From: Aggregatilineales bacterium
Lineage (GTDB): Bacteria > Chloroflexota > Anaerolineae > Aggregatilineales > Ch27
Assembly: GCA_029976025.1 (NCBI GenBank)
Contig: JARKNX010000030.1
Coordinates: 62,001-126,000, forward strand
Reading direction: 5' to 3'
Length of the DNA stretch: 64,000 nucleotides
Of this stretch, positions 51,406-60,671 are shown piece by piece (positions within the stretch are counted from its first letter, which is position 1; every line of letters starts with the position of its first letter). The position numbers and the translations under genes were made by a program. A model generated the notes under the pieces. That model was given only the letters and a program-made list of their open reading frames with translations, made no database searches and was not told the origin of the DNA.

Positions 51406-51849
51406 CTACTTAAGCTCGGAAGTGCAGTTGGGGCAGCGGGTTGCCTTGATCGCGATCGTGCTGAAGCAGTAAGGGCACTCCTTCGTTGTCGGTTCGGCGG
51501 CCTCTTCCTTCTTCTTGCCCAGGGCCATCAGATGGTTGAACTGCTTGATGATCAGGAAGAGCACCAGGGCGACAATCAGGAAATTGATCACGGCATTGAT
51601 GAAGAGGCCGTAATTGAGCGTGGCAGCTCCGGCGGCCTGCGCTGCCGCCAGCGAGGGGTAACTTTCGCCGGACAGGCTGATGAAGAGGTTAGAGAAGTCC
51701 ATGCCGCCCAGCAGCATCCCGATCGGCGGCATCAGGACGTCGTTGACCAGCGAGTTAACCACGGTCGTGAATGCGGCGCCGATGATGATACCGACAGCCA
51801 GATCGAGCACATTGCCGCGCATGATGAAATCTTTGAATTCTTTAAGCAT
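51406..51849 (-). CDS. mscL: Large-conductance mechanosensitive channel with C-terminal zinc ribbon
   Basis: 147 residues from ATG 51849 with AAAGGAG upstream. The first helix and pore, [20 protein letters not shown], and the second helix, [20 protein letters not shown], match MscL; the channel opens under membrane tension to release osmolytes. After the usual cytoplasmic helix ([11 protein letters not shown]) a CPYC ... CPNC pair ([19 protein letters not shown]) forms a zinc ribbon, an addition to the core channel. The N-terminal extension in the frame up to 51891 is not used. A minus-strand TATAAT at 51919-51924 may drive it. Confidence 0.9.
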   Translation of the reverse strand: MLKEFKDFIMRGNVLDLAVGIIIGAAFTTVVNSLVNDVLMPPIGMLLGGMDFSNLFISLSGESYPSLAAAQAAGAATLNYGLFINAVINFLIVALVLFLIIKQFNHLMALGKKKEEAAEPTTKECPYCFSTIAIKATRCPNCTSELK

Positions 51850-51918
51850 GGGGATTGCTCCTTTGACAGGTATGGAACACAGAAAAGACAATCACAATCG
51901 GGACAACACACTGTGTCT

Positions 51919-51924
51919 ATTATA
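51919..51924 (-). promoter_or_regulatory. TATAAT -10 box of mscL
   Basis: A perfect minus-strand TATAAT lies about 70 bases before the mscL ATG. The -35 region is weak. Confidence 0.4.
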
Positions 51925-51980
51925 ACAATTTTGGGGGCGGCGGCATGGGTCGACCCGGCGGGGTGAAACAATCCGGCGGG

Positions 51981-52009
51981 ATGACAGGCCAGGCGAGATG
52001 CCGTATAGT
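51981..52009 (+). promoter_or_regulatory. Probable sigma70 promoter of the GH4 operon
   Basis: ATGACA at 51981-51986 (one mismatch to TTGACA) and TATAGT at 52004-52009 are 17 bases apart. The expected transcript begins about 25 bases before the ATG at 52042. Confidence 0.6.
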
Positions 52010-52041
52010 GAGGATGTAGCCGCAAACGAAAGGGATCCCTG

Positions 52042-53313
52042 ATGAAAGTCACCGTCATTGGCGGGGGCAGCACCTATACGCCGGAGCTAGTCGCCGGGTT
52101 CATTCGCTTTCACGAATCGTTCCCGATCACTGAGCTGGCCCTGATGGATATTGACGAAGGCCGGCTGGCGATTGTCGGCGGGTTTGCGCAGCGCATTGTG
52201 CACGCCCAGGGCGACCCTTTCGCCATCACGCTGCACACCGACCAGCGCCAGGCCGTCGCCGGAGCCGCCGTCGTCTCCACCCAGATTCGCGTCGGCCATA
52301 ACGCCGCCCGGCGTGAGGATGAATATCTGGGTCAGCGATGGGGGCTGATCGGGCAGGAGACAACCGGCGTGGGCGGCTTCGCCAAGGCGCTGCGGACCAT
52401 CCCGGTGCTGATGGCGCTGGCGGCTGATATGCGCGAGGTCGCCCCTGGCGCAGCCCTGATTAACTTTACCAACCCCTCCGGCCTGGTCACGCAGGCGCTG
52501 CGCACCTACGCGCCGGATATCAACAGCATCGGCCTGTGTAACCTGCCTATTGGCTACCAGATGCGGATCGCCCGGATGTTCTCGGTCGAACAGGAGCATG
52601 TCGGGCTGGACATGCTCGGCCTCAATCATCTGACCTGGGTGCGCGGGGCGACTGTCGATGGCGAAGATGTCTGGCCGACCGTGTTCAGGACCTTCGTGGA
52701 GGAGGAAGAAGCCTCCGCTGATCCCACCGTTCCGGCCTCTTTGATCCGGGCGCAGGGCATGATACCGTGCTACTACCTCAAGTATTTCTACCGCACGTCG
52801 CACTCAGTCAAGGCGCAGGAAAGCTGGCCGCCCAGCCGGGCTGAGGAAGTGATCGCCATTGAAGACGAGCTGCTGATGAAGTACACCGATCCCGCCCTGG
52901 TCGAGCCGCCGCCGGAGCTGGAGAAGCGCGGCGGGGCTTACTACTCGACAGCAGCAGTGCAGCTTCTGCGCTCCATGCAGGCTGATGACGGCCAGATTCA
53001 CGTTGTGAATGTGCCGAACGATGGGGCGGTGGCCGGCTGGCCGGCGGACTGGGTGCTGGAGCTGCCCTGCCGGGTAGACGCGACAGGCGCGCACCCGCTC
53101 CCGGCTGAGCCGCTGCCGGAACCGATGGCCGGGCTGCTGCACCGGGTCAAGAGCTTCGAGCTGCTGGCGGCAAAAGCCGCCGTCACCGGGGATCGCCAGG
53201 CAGCCTTGCTGGCGCTGGTGGCTAATCCGCTCGGCCCGGATGCCGACCGCGCCCCGGCGGTGCTGGATGATCTGATCCGCACCCACGCCGCTTATCTGCC
53301 GCAATTCGCCTGA
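52042..53313 (+). CDS. Family 4 glycosidase (alpha-galactosidase / 6-phospho-glucosidase-like)
   Basis: 423 residues with AAAGGGA ahead of the ATG. The NAD-binding start (MKVTVIGGGSTYTPELVAGF), LALMDIDEGRLAIVGGFAQR, LINFTNPSGLVTQAL, GLCNLPIGYQMRIAR (metal-binding Cys) and MLGLNHLTWVRG (metal-binding His) are the GH4 hallmarks. GH4 enzymes use NAD+ and Mn2+ with an oxidation-elimination mechanism and act on galactosides or phosphorylated disaccharides. The next gene, 26 bases later, is a BadF/GlcNAc-kinase-like ATPase, so both likely belong to one sugar catabolic unit. Confidence 0.9.
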   Translation: MKVTVIGGGSTYTPELVAGFIRFHESFPITELALMDIDEGRLAIVGGFAQRIVHAQGDPFAITLHTDQRQAVAGAAVVSTQIRVGHNAARREDEYLGQRWGLIGQETTGVGGFAKALRTIPVLMALAADMREVAPGAALINFTNPSGLVTQALRTYAPDINSIGLCNLPIGYQMRIARMFSVEQEHVGLDMLGLNHLTWVRGATVDGEDVWPTVFRTFVEEEEASADPTVPASLIRAQGMIPCYYLKYFYRTSHSVKAQESWPPSRAEEVIAIEDELLMKYTDPALVEPPPELEKRGGAYYSTAAVQLLRSMQADDGQIHVVNVPNDGAVAGWPADWVLELPCRVDATGAHPLPAEPLPEPMAGLLHRVKSFELLAAKAAVTGDRQAALLALVANPLGPDADRAPAVLDDLIRTHAAYLPQFA

Positions 53314-53339
53314 TCCAACCTGCATATGAGGGAGCGAAA

Positions 53340-54344
53340 ATGACAGAGCGCCTGTACTTCGGTATTGACGCTGGCAACAGCAAGACGCACGGCCTGATTG
53401 CTGATGCGACCGGCCATGTCCTGGCGCTGGCGCAGGCCGGCTGTGGCAACTGGGAAGTGCTGGGGCTGGACGGGGTGGGCGAGGTTTACCGCGACGTGCT
53501 GGAGGACGCGCTCAGCATGGCCGGGCGGCGCAAGGAACAACTGGCCGCCGCCGGCTACGGGCTGGCCGGACACGACTTCCCCAGCGATGCAGCCCGCCTG
53601 CGGCCGGTAATCGAGGCGCTGGGCGTGCCCGGGCCGTCCATCCTGGAGAACGATACCCTGATCGCGCTGCGGGCGGGCACGGCCCGGCCCTACGGCGTGG
53701 TCTGTATTGCCGGGGCAGGGTCCACTAAAGCGGGGCGCAACCGGCAGGGGCAGGTCTTTCGCACCTGGGGCCTGTCCAGCGAGATGGGCGACTGGGGCAG
53801 CGGAGGCTGGCTGTTTGAGCAGGCAGTTGGCTGGGTGGCCCGCGCCGAAAAGGGGATGGACATGTCCACCGATCTGACTGCGCTGCTGCTGGCCCACTAT
53901 AATGTCCCTGATGTGCGCACCGCGATTGAGCAGATCGTCCGGGGGCAGGATTACCGTCTCGACTTCGTCCCCCGCATTTTTGTGGCGGCGGAGGCGGGGG
54001 ACCCGGCGGCGGTCCAGCTTTTGCTGGAGGCCGGACGGAAGCTGGCCCTGGGCGTCAACGCTGTGATTCGCGCTCTGAAGATGGAGGATGACGTGTTCGA
54101 GCTGGTGCTGGCCGGCGGCATCTTCCGCGCCTCTTATTCGCTGCTGTGCGACACGTTGATGGCGAGCGTGCAGGCGGTCGCGCCCCGTGTCGAGGTAGTC
54201 CGCCTGACGGCGCCGCCGGTGGTGGGGGCGGTCCTGCTGGCGATGGATGAAGACGGCCTGCCGCCGGATGACACTGTGCGCGACCGGCTGATAGCGGAAG
54301 TGCTGGCCCGGCTGGGGGACACCCCGCGCTCGCCCGGCAGGTGA
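53340..54344 (+). CDS. BadF/BadG/BcrA/BcrD-family ATPase, N-acetylglucosamine-kinase-like
   Basis: 334 residues, GGGAGCG just before ATG. The ASKHA fold shows LYFGIDAGNSKTHGLIADAT (phosphate 1), GVVCIAGAGSTKAGRNRQGQ (phosphate 2) and LVLAGGIFRASYSLLC (adenosine motif). The GWGxEMGDWGSGGW-like stretch (SSEMGDWGSGGWLFEQAV) is characteristic of N-acetylglucosamine kinase-like members. Its position 26 bases after the GH4 gene supports sugar phosphorylation in the same pathway; a specific sugar cannot be named. Confidence 0.85.
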   Translation: MTERLYFGIDAGNSKTHGLIADATGHVLALAQAGCGNWEVLGLDGVGEVYRDVLEDALSMAGRRKEQLAAAGYGLAGHDFPSDAARLRPVIEALGVPGPSILENDTLIALRAGTARPYGVVCIAGAGSTKAGRNRQGQVFRTWGLSSEMGDWGSGGWLFEQAVGWVARAEKGMDMSTDLTALLLAHYNVPDVRTAIEQIVRGQDYRLDFVPRIFVAAEAGDPAAVQLLLEAGRKLALGVNAVIRALKMEDDVFELVLAGGIFRASYSLLCDTLMASVQAVAPRVEVVRLTAPPVVGAVLLAMDEDGLPPDDTVRDRLIAEVLARLGDTPRSPGR

Positions 54345-54479
54345 TTCCGGGCCGGGATGGGAACCGCACAGCCGCGAAAGACGTCAGAAAAAGAGGGAAG
54401 GCTTTTTTTCTCTACGCCGGGCGATCCAGGACCTTTTTCACTACCTGATTCGTTATGACTGTGCAGCGGGATGTCTGCT

Positions 54480-54508
54480 TTGACAACCCTATCTGCCTGG
54501 CGTAGACT
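54480..54508 (+). promoter_or_regulatory. Strong sigma70-type promoter of the Ser/Thr kinase
   Basis: TTGACA at 54480-54485 and TAGACT at 54503-54508 are exactly 17 bases apart. Transcription would begin near 54515, about 41 bases before the ATG. A T run at 54403-54409 upstream may end the GH4/kinase transcript; otherwise the gap shows nothing. Confidence 0.7.
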
Positions 54509-54555
54509 TCGAATAGACAGGCTGTTCGCCGGGGGGCCATTAAAAGGGACGGTAA

Positions 54556-57120
54556 ATGAGCGAACTGACTGGCAAGACGTTCGGCTCGTATGAGATCATC
54601 CGGCCGCTGGGCAGGGGCGGCATGGCGGTTGTCTACCTGGCCCGCCAGACGACAATGGATCGTCTGGTCGCCATCAAAGTGATCTCGGCCGTATTTTCAC
54701 AGGAAGCCGATTTTCGCGCCCGCTTCGACCAGGAGGCGCGGACGATCGCACGTCTGGAGCACCCCCATATTCTGCCCGTAATTGATTACGGCGAGCAGGA
54801 CTTCGGGGCGTACCTGGTGATGCGCTTTGTCGAGGGCGGCACGCTGGAGCAGCGGCTGGAGGGCGGCCCGCTCAGCCTGCCGGCGGCGCGCGATATGCTC
54901 AGCCAGATCGCCTCCGCGCTGGAATACGCCCACGCTAAAGGCGTGATCCACCGCGACCTCAAGCCGGCCAACATTCTGCTCGATGAGAACGCCAACCCCT
55001 ACCTGACCGATTTCGGCATCGCCAAGCTGCTGGAAAGCACGCAGAATCTGACCAAGACAGGGGCCGCAGTGGGCACGCCCGCCTATATGGCCCCCGAACA
55101 GTGGAAGGCGGAGCCGGTCGGCCCCCATACCGACCAGTACGCGCTCGGCATCATGCTCTACCAGATGGTGACCGGCGATCTGCCGTTCAAAGCCGATACC
55201 ACCTTCGGCTACATGCACAAACATGTGTATGAGCAGCCAGAGCCGCCGACTATAGTCCTCCGTGATCTGCCGCTTCCCGCCGAAGTGGTGATCCTGCGGG
55301 CGCTCTCCAAAGACCCCCGGGATCGTTATCCCTCGGTGCGCGGGATGAGCGATGCGTTCGCTCAGGCGCTGGTGGTGGAGGCTCCCCGGTCAGAAGCGGG
55401 GAACTCGATCTATGATTCGGCGACGGCCAGCATCAGGGTGGGGGCGGATTCGCTGGTCGGCGAGCCGACGGCGGACGCTGTCCCTGCGGTGACCTCCCCG
55501 GCGGCGACGCACCAGGCGGCGGGGGCGGCCTCCACGCGAGAGGCTGGCGGCTCGGCTGCGCCCGGGCGGGGCCAGCGCGACTTGCGGCGCGGGCTGATTG
55601 TCCTGGGGATTGTTGCGATCGTCGCCCTGATCCTGGTGGGCGTTCTGCTGGCGGGCAGCGGGACGCCGCCCGGTGGAGCGACACCGACAGCGACTTCGCC
55701 GCTGGTGGTTGCTGCCGCATCCACTGCCGAAGCGACTCCGAGCGACGTGATTCCGACACCCCTCCCGCCGACGGCAGCGCCTTCCAGCACTCCTGTCCAG
55801 CTTCCGGCGGTTGTAGCATCCAGCACGCAGCCTCCATCCCCGACTCATGTTGACACAGACGTGCCCACCAGAATTCCCACGGACACATCTACGCCGACGG
55901 TCACCGCCACACCCAGCGCGACGCTGACGCCATCCCTGACGGCGACGCTGACAGCAACAGCGACGCTGACGGCAACAGCGACGCTGACCCCGGATGTGGA
56001 AGCGACCGATGAGGCGGTGCAGGCGGCCACCCTTCAGCGGGTTATCCGCGAGCTGACCGCGACGGCCAACGCGGCTATCATCGCCCAGGCGACGCTCCAG
56101 GCGGTCCAGACCGGGACGGCTATCGCCATCGCCAGTTGGACCAGCACGCCGACATCGACTCCGACGGCGACTCTGACGCCGACGGTGACACCGTCTGACA
56201 CGCCAACGCCAACGCCAACACCGACTCCGACAGTGACACCGTCCGACACGCCGACACCAACACCGACGCCGACGGTGACACCGTCTGACACGCCGACGCC
56301 AACGCCAACACCGACGCTGACGATAACACCGTCCGACACGCCGACGCCGACGCCAACATCGACGCCGACAGCGACACCATCCGCCACGCCAACCGCCACA
56401 GCGACGCCAACGGCGACACCATCTGCTACGCCGACTCCGACGCGAATGCTTTTCGTGACCCGTATGCCGTCGCCTGTGCGCCCGACCGTCATCATCCGGC
56501 CGACAGCGCGCGTCCTGCCAACGGTACTGCCGCCTGTCGAAGTGACCGTCCCGACCCTGGTTTCCTGCCCGAATATGCTCCCCTCGCGGGTGGCGCCCGG
56601 CGAAATGGCCCTGGTCAGCGCCAACGATCCGCGCCCGATCAACGTGCGGCGGAACCCGGGCATAACGGGGACCCGAATTGGGCAGTTCCGGGTGGGGGAA
56701 CAGTTCCAGGTGTTAGAAGGTCCGATTTGCGCCGACGAGCATCCCTGGTTCCGGGTCGAACAGGCCGGAGGGTTGACGGGCTGGGTGGCCGAGTCCGGCG
56801 AAGGTGTGTACTACATCGAGCCGGTCGTGGTGAATGCGCCGCAGGCTGTGCCGGGCTGTCCGGGAATTCTGCCGCCGCGGCTGCACCCCGGCTCTGTCGG
56901 CATCATCGGAGGGGTGGGCGGCCTGTCCCTCCGGCTGTATGACCGGCCCGATCGCAACGCTGCCGTGATCGCCCTGGTCACCAGCCAGACTCCGGTTAGC
57001 GTACTGGACGGCCCGATCTGCGCCGACGGATTTAGCTGGTGGCGGGTGAGCGTCGGCGACCGGACCGGCTGGCTCACCGAGGCCAATGCCAACAGCTATT
57101 TCATCGTGCCGTCGCCATAG
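54556..57120 (+). CDS. Membrane Ser/Thr protein kinase with Thr/Pro stalk and two SH3-like domains
   Basis: 854 residues. Kinase domain, about 9-275: P-loop [16 protein letters not shown] Lys, [13 protein letters not shown] catalytic loop and TDFGIAK. It is followed by a low-complexity region, one helix at about 345-367 ([20 protein letters not shown]), then a roughly 300-residue extracytoplasmic stalk of TP-rich repeats. Two bacterial SH3-like domains form the C-terminus, each opening with CP and containing a PICAD segment ([15 protein letters not shown] and [15 protein letters not shown]). The PknB-like layout suggests that an outside signal controls the inner kinase. The double-FHA protein at 33434 is a plausible phosphopeptide reader. 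Confidence 0.92.
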   Translation: MSELTGKTFGSYEIIRPLGRGGMAVVYLARQTTMDRLVAIKVISAVFSQEADFRARFDQEARTIARLEHPHILPVIDYGEQDFGAYLVMRFVEGGTLEQRLEGGPLSLPAARDMLSQIASALEYAHAKGVIHRDLKPANILLDENANPYLTDFGIAKLLESTQNLTKTGAAVGTPAYMAPEQWKAEPVGPHTDQYALGIMLYQMVTGDLPFKADTTFGYMHKHVYEQPEPPTIVLRDLPLPAEVVILRALSKDPRDRYPSVRGMSDAFAQALVVEAPRSEAGNSIYDSATASIRVGADSLVGEPTADAVPAVTSPAATHQAAGAASTREAGGSAAPGRGQRDLRRGLIVLGIVAIVALILVGVLLAGSGTPPGGATPTATSPLVVAAASTAEATPSDVIPTPLPPTAAPSSTPVQLPAVVASSTQPPSPTHVDTDVPTRIPTDTSTPTVTATPSATLTPSLTATLTATATLTATATLTPDVEATDEAVQAATLQRVIRELTATANAAIIAQATLQAVQTGTAIAIASWTSTPTSTPTATLTPTVTPSDTPTPTPTPTPTVTPSDTPTPTPTPTVTPSDTPTPTPTPTLTITPSDTPTPTPTSTPTATPSATPTATATPTATPSATPTPTRMLFVTRMPSPVRPTVIIRPTARVLPTVLPPVEVTVPTLVSCPNMLPSRVAPGEMALVSANDPRPINVRRNPGITGTRIGQFRVGEQFQVLEGPICADEHPWFRVEQAGGLTGWVAESGEGVYYIEPVVVNAPQAVPGCPGILPPRLHPGSVGIIGGVGGLSLRLYDRPDRNAAVIALVTSQTPVSVLDGPICADGFSWWRVSVGDRTGWLTEANANSYFIVPSP
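56150..56447 (+). repeat. Thr/Pro-coding tandem repeats of the kinase stalk
   Basis: A core 20-mer (TGACACCGTCYGACACGCC-like, with one degenerate base) recurs at about 56185, 56233, 56275 and 56323, spaced 48, 42 and 48 bases apart, within degenerate ACGCCAACG-type triplets. It encodes [14 protein letters not shown]-like stretches. Confidence 0.75.
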
Positions 57121-57137
57121 GCCGGCCGGGGCGTATC

Positions 57138-57923
57138 TTACGAGTTTGGCGGCAGGCAGCGCAGGGGGAACTCCCCGCTTTTCGGATCATTGAGGCTGAG
57201 GCCCAGATATGGTGTGGGGTCCAGCGTATTCTCGAATACGGCTTCGTTGAGGTAGCGGCCGAACAGATCGCTCCGGACGATGCTGAAATGTACGTGCAGC
57301 CCGACCGCGGGCGCGCCGTTCCCGCCGTTGTACACCCCCTGGTAGCCGAGCAGATCGCCCTGCGCCACCGGCATGCCGGTTGTGCCGGGCGGGAAGCGCC
57401 CGTCGATATAAGAAACAGCCCCCGATTCGTCAGCCATGTGAGTGTAATACGTCCAGATGACGCGGCCCGGCTGGAGCGGATCATCGTGGCGGATGATGAC
57501 GGAGGATACCCAGCCCTCCTCGCGGGTCAGAAGCCCGTCGTAGGCGGCATAGACCGGGATGCTCCCGATAGCGCCGTCGCCGAAGATGTCGATCCCGGGA
57601 TGTGGGCGCAGCGTATTATACGGCCCGTAGGCCGCGTTCCAGGGCAGGCCGCCGACCAGTCCCGCTGACGGCACCAGGAACGGGTAGCCGGGGCACGGCT
57701 CCGTGAACGTCGTTGTTAGTGCCGCGCGAGAGGCCGGATCGTTGAACCAGCGGATGATAGCCTCGTTGGCCGGGCGGTGGATGATGCTCACAATGCCGCG
57801 CCGGTCCAGCATGTACAGCGCAATCACGATCAGGGCAAGGCCAGCGGCGATAGCGGCGAACAGCACGATGGATCGCTTTCTCCGGTGCGGCGCGGATGTG
57901 AGTGGAACACTATCGTCGGCCAT
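57138..57923 (-). CDS. M23-family (LytM-type) metallopeptidase
   Basis: 261 residues from ATG 57923 with GGAGAGG eight bases upstream. One helix near the N-terminus (IVLFAAIAAGLALIVIALYML) anchors it outside. The M23 zinc site is complete: HPGIDIFG with the HxxxD pair, and GLHVHFSIVR with HxH. Such enzymes cut peptidoglycan stem peptides or bacterial lysis substrates, or serve as inactive activators of amidases; the full ligand set suggests an active enzyme. It runs opposite to the kinase, with their stops 17 bases apart. Confidence 0.88.
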   Translation of the reverse strand: MADDSVPLTSAPHRRKRSIVLFAAIAAGLALIVIALYMLDRRGIVSIIHRPANEAIIRWFNDPASRAALTTTFTEPCPGYPFLVPSAGLVGGLPWNAAYGPYNTLRPHPGIDIFGDGAIGSIPVYAAYDGLLTREEGWVSSVIIRHDDPLQPGRVIWTYYTHMADESGAVSYIDGRFPPGTTGMPVAQGDLLGYQGVYNGGNGAPAVGLHVHFSIVRSDLFGRYLNEAVFENTLDPTPYLGLSLNDPKSGEFPLRCLPPNS

Positions 57924-57990
57924 GATGGTATCCTCTCCGCCCCCCGGAGGCGAGAGTATACCGGGCGCGGGTCGCACCGGCGAGGATCAA

Positions 57991-58021
57991 AAAGCCCCGA
58001 TCCAGGTGCGATCGGGGCTTT
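57991..58021 (-). terminator. Rho-independent terminator of the PspC gene
   Basis: AAAGCCCCGATC at 57991-58002 pairs perfectly with GATCGGGGCTTT at 58010-58021. On the minus strand it is followed by a run of five T. Confidence 0.88.
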
Positions 58022-58042
58022 ACCGGTCAGCGAAATGCAGTG

Positions 58043-58342
58043 CTAGAACGGGTCGTTCTTGATCTTCTCCACGCGCTTGACCTTGGGAGCAGCGCTGATG
58101 ACCAGATCGTCATCATCGTCATCATCATCGTCATCGTCGTCATCGTCAAAAGCAGGGCCTTCCGGCACGATGATCCACAACACGACATAAAGCAAGAGTC
58201 CCGGGCCGCCAAGCAAGGCGAAGATGACGAAGCCCACGCGGATGAGAGTTGGGTCAATGTTGAGAAACTCCCCCAGTCCGCCGCAGACGCCAGCGATCTG
58301 CCGATCGGTAGTGCTGCGGTAAAGCCGTTTGCTCTTTGACAT
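58043..58342 (-). CDS. PspC-domain protein with a 14-residue poly-aspartate stretch
   Basis: 99 residues. The PspC fold is typical: RLYRSTTDRQIAGVCGGLGE, then FLNIDPTLIRVGFVIFALL and the membrane helix PGLLLYVVLWIIVPEGPAF. PspC proteins act in the phage-shock stress response and membrane-potential sensing. Right after the helix comes a run of 14 Asp (codons at 58106-58147, GAT and GAC mixed), then LVISAAPKVKRVEKIK. A run this long is not part of the usual domain. No pspA or pspB is next to it. A strong terminator lies downstream. Confidence 0.9.
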   Translation of the reverse strand: MSKSKRLYRSTTDRQIAGVCGGLGEFLNIDPTLIRVGFVIFALLGGPGLLLYVVLWIIVPEGPAFDDDDDDDDDDDDDDLVISAAPKVKRVEKIKNDPF

Positions 58343-58521
58343 ATGCTATCCCCCCGATGCCTTGAATTCCGACGCAATTAACGTGCTGCGGACGATGGCG
58401 GCTTCAGCCGCCTGACTCCACTGCCCGATCGCTGCGCTGTAAGGCACAATCAAGATCGTCCGTAGTTCTGGCTGTTTATACGCACGGGCAGGCAAATAGT
58501 TGCGCCAACCGCGCAACAATC

Positions 58522-58551
58522 TTGTGAGAAGCCGCGCCGGACAGGTATAGT
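58522..58551 (+). promoter_or_regulatory. Probable sigma70 promoter of the RsmC-like gene
   Basis: TTGTGA at 58522-58527 and TATAGT at 58546-58551 are 18 bases apart, 27 bases before the ATG. The rest of the 236-base divergent gap shows no other signal. Confidence 0.55.
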
Positions 58552-58578
58552 GAGACCGGTGCGGAAGGGAGCGAGGCG

Positions 58579-59715
58579 ATGGGCTATTACGATATCATCC
58601 GGCGGCGGGTGAGCCTGGGCGGGATGTCGTTACCGATCTGCTGGAAGCCGGGTTTGGCGGCCTGGGAGGAGGCGGAAGCGCCGTCTGCTTTGCTGGCCGA
58701 GGCGGCGCCGGTCGATTCGGGGATGCGCGTCCTGGTGCTGGAAGCCGGGACGGGGGCGCTGGCGGCCTGGGCGGCCCGCCGGGGCGCGGAAGTCCACAGC
58801 GCCGATGGCAGCCTGATCGCCGCCCGCATGACCGGCGAGACCCTCGCCGCCGCCGGCGTATCCGCCGCGATCTACGAGGCCGCGGCGCCGCCGCCAGACG
58901 CCGGCCTGTTCGATCTGGCGCTGCTGCCCCTGCCTAAAGGCCGCGCCTATGCGTCTGCGCTCATAGCGGAAGCGTGGCGGCGGCTGCCCCCCGGCGGGCA
59001 GTTGTACCTGGCCGGGGCCAATGACGCCGGGGCGAAAGCCGTGGTCAAGGACGCGGCAGCCATCTTTGGGTCGGCGGTCACGCTTCGCACGAAGGCGCGC
59101 TGCCGGCTGGCGCTGGCGGTCAGGGGGCACGAAGCCGGCAGCAGCGATCCGGGGGGCATAGTTCTGGTGCCCTTTCAGGCAGCTGGCCTGGCGCTCTACA
59201 GCGCGCCGGGGGTGTTCAGCTACGGGGCGCTTGACGACGGCACGGCCCGCCTGCTCGATACACTTACAGCGGACCTGTGCGCCGGACGGCGGGTGCTGGA
59301 TGTCGGGTGCGGCGGCGGGCCGATCGGGCTGACGGCCGTCCGGTTGGGCGCGGCGGCAGTGGATCTGGTGGATATCTTCTGGCCGGCTCTGGACTGTGCG
59401 CGGGCGGGTATCAGCGCCAGCGGGGCGACATCCTGCCGCGCCTGGGCCAGCGATCTGTACACCGATGTGACCGGTCCCTCGTACGACCTGATCCTCTCCA
59501 ATCCGCCGTTTCACGCCGGTCACCAGGTCGAGACGGAGGCGGCGGAGGCGCTGATTAACGGCTCGCGGGAGCGGCTGGCGGCGGGCGGGCGGCTCCGGCT
59601 GGTGGCGAACCGGTTCCTGCCCTATGACCGGCTGCTGCGCGCGCAATTCGGCGCGGGCCGGGTCAGGGTCGTCCGGGAAGATACCCGTTATCGGGTGCTG
59701 GAAGCCGCCCGCTGA
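58579..59715 (+). CDS. RsmC/RlmG-like rRNA methyltransferase
   Basis: 378 residues. The C-terminal half is a complete SAM-dependent domain: VLDVGCGGGPIGLTAVRLG (motif I), VDLVDIFWPALDCARAG and the NPPF catalytic motif LILSNPPFHAGHQVET, characteristic of N2-guanine rRNA methyltransferases. The N-terminal half resembles a decayed second methyltransferase domain (VLVLEAGTGALAAWAARRG without the catalytic NPPF), as in RsmC, where it binds RNA. GGCGATGGGC-type start with GAAGGGAGCG just upstream. It is convergent with the YhhN gene, 10 bases between stops. Confidence 0.85.
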   Translation: MGYYDIIRRRVSLGGMSLPICWKPGLAAWEEAEAPSALLAEAAPVDSGMRVLVLEAGTGALAAWAARRGAEVHSADGSLIAARMTGETLAAAGVSAAIYEAAAPPPDAGLFDLALLPLPKGRAYASALIAEAWRRLPPGGQLYLAGANDAGAKAVVKDAAAIFGSAVTLRTKARCRLALAVRGHEAGSSDPGGIVLVPFQAAGLALYSAPGVFSYGALDDGTARLLDTLTADLCAGRRVLDVGCGGGPIGLTAVRLGAAAVDLVDIFWPALDCARAGISASGATSCRAWASDLYTDVTGPSYDLILSNPPFHAGHQVETEAAEALINGSRERLAAGGRLRLVANRFLPYDRLLRAQFGAGRVRVVREDTRYRVLEAAR

Positions 59716-59725
59716 CCTCACGTTC

Positions 59726-60469
59726 TCAAAGCAGCGCGAGGGCGGCCAGCGCCGTCGTCACGATCAGGGCCTGGGCCAGGATATACGTCAGCCAGATCAG
59801 GTCGCCCATATAGCGGAACCTGCGCCCGCTGAACAGATTAGCCGCGATCAGGGCGTCGGAGAACAGGAAGAGGCCGCCGCCAATCGCCAGCGGCCAGAAG
59901 GCTGGCTGCTGCAAGGCGATCCCCAGCGCGTAGCCGGCCATGCTCGCCAGGAACAGGGCGTACACCAGCGCGGCGTACTGCATGGCATCGCCGCCCGGCT
60001 TGCGAACCATGACATACCATAGAACTGCCGCGGCAGCCCACATAACGACCAGCGCCAGGCCATAACTGCCGGCGGCATGCAGATCGAACGCCAGCGCGAT
60101 CTGGCGGAAGCCGAGCATATAGAAAATGTGCCCGACAGCGAAGGCGACCATGCCGAACAGGACATGCGCTTCCTGTCGGAAGACATTGGCCATGAACAGA
60201 TCGCCCAGGAAGCCGAAGACCATCCCCAGGCAGGTGAGCAGGCCGAGGGTCGCCAGGGCGGTACCCTGTGCGGCGGCCAGCCAGATGACTGCCGCCAGGA
60301 TGATCAGCAGGAAGGATTGTGGCAGCTCGGTCCGCTTGGGCATTCGGCCCTGGCGGGGGGTGTCATACGGATGGGCGGCGAATCCGGCTATCAGAAGCAG
60401 ACCTGTGCCAGCCAGCAGCAGCAGCGCGATTGCGTTCCAGGGGGTGGGGAGCAGTCCGAGATCGAACAT
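59726..60469 (-). CDS. YhhN/TMEM86-family membrane protein
   Basis: 247 residues from ATG 60469, with AAAGGAT six bases upstream; the frame extends upstream to 60775 without coding character. About eight hydrophobic segments, with family features GMVFGFLGDLFMAN, FAVGHIFYMLGFRQ, GGGLFLFSDALIAANLF and MGDLIWLTYILAQALIV. The G-D-x-x-L and F-x-x-S-D pairs correspond to the aspartates that TMEM86/YhhN lysoplasmalogenases need. Such enzymes cleave the vinyl-ether bond of lysoplasmalogen; whether this organism makes plasmalogens is unknown. Confidence 0.8.
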   Translation of the reverse strand: MFDLGLLPTPWNAIALLLLAGTGLLLIAGFAAHPYDTPRQGRMPKRTELPQSFLLIILAAVIWLAAAQGTALATLGLLTCLGMVFGFLGDLFMANVFRQEAHVLFGMVAFAVGHIFYMLGFRQIALAFDLHAAGSYGLALVVMWAAAAVLWYVMVRKPGGDAMQYAALVYALFLASMAGYALGIALQQPAFWPLAIGGGLFLFSDALIAANLFSGRRFRYMGDLIWLTYILAQALIVTTALAALALL

Positions 60470-60671
60470 CGAGTATCCTTTTTCGTAAAGCGGCGGAATG
60501 GCGGCAGAAGCGCCGTCGGGCGGCGTCCGGGGATATGGTGCGGGCAGTGGACGGCCTGCCCCCAGTATAGACCAGATCGATCCGAAGCGGATGCTGTCCG
60601 ACACAGCCTGGCGGTGCCGCCGGCCCGCCCGCGGAGTGATCTTGTTCACCTGGCCGGAAGATTCTTGGCAA

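Noticed and set aside
56150-56447. Repeated 20-mers that could look like a CRISPR array
   Set aside because: The units are in frame in a Thr/Pro-coding stalk, with spacers of degenerate TP codons, and there are no cas genes.
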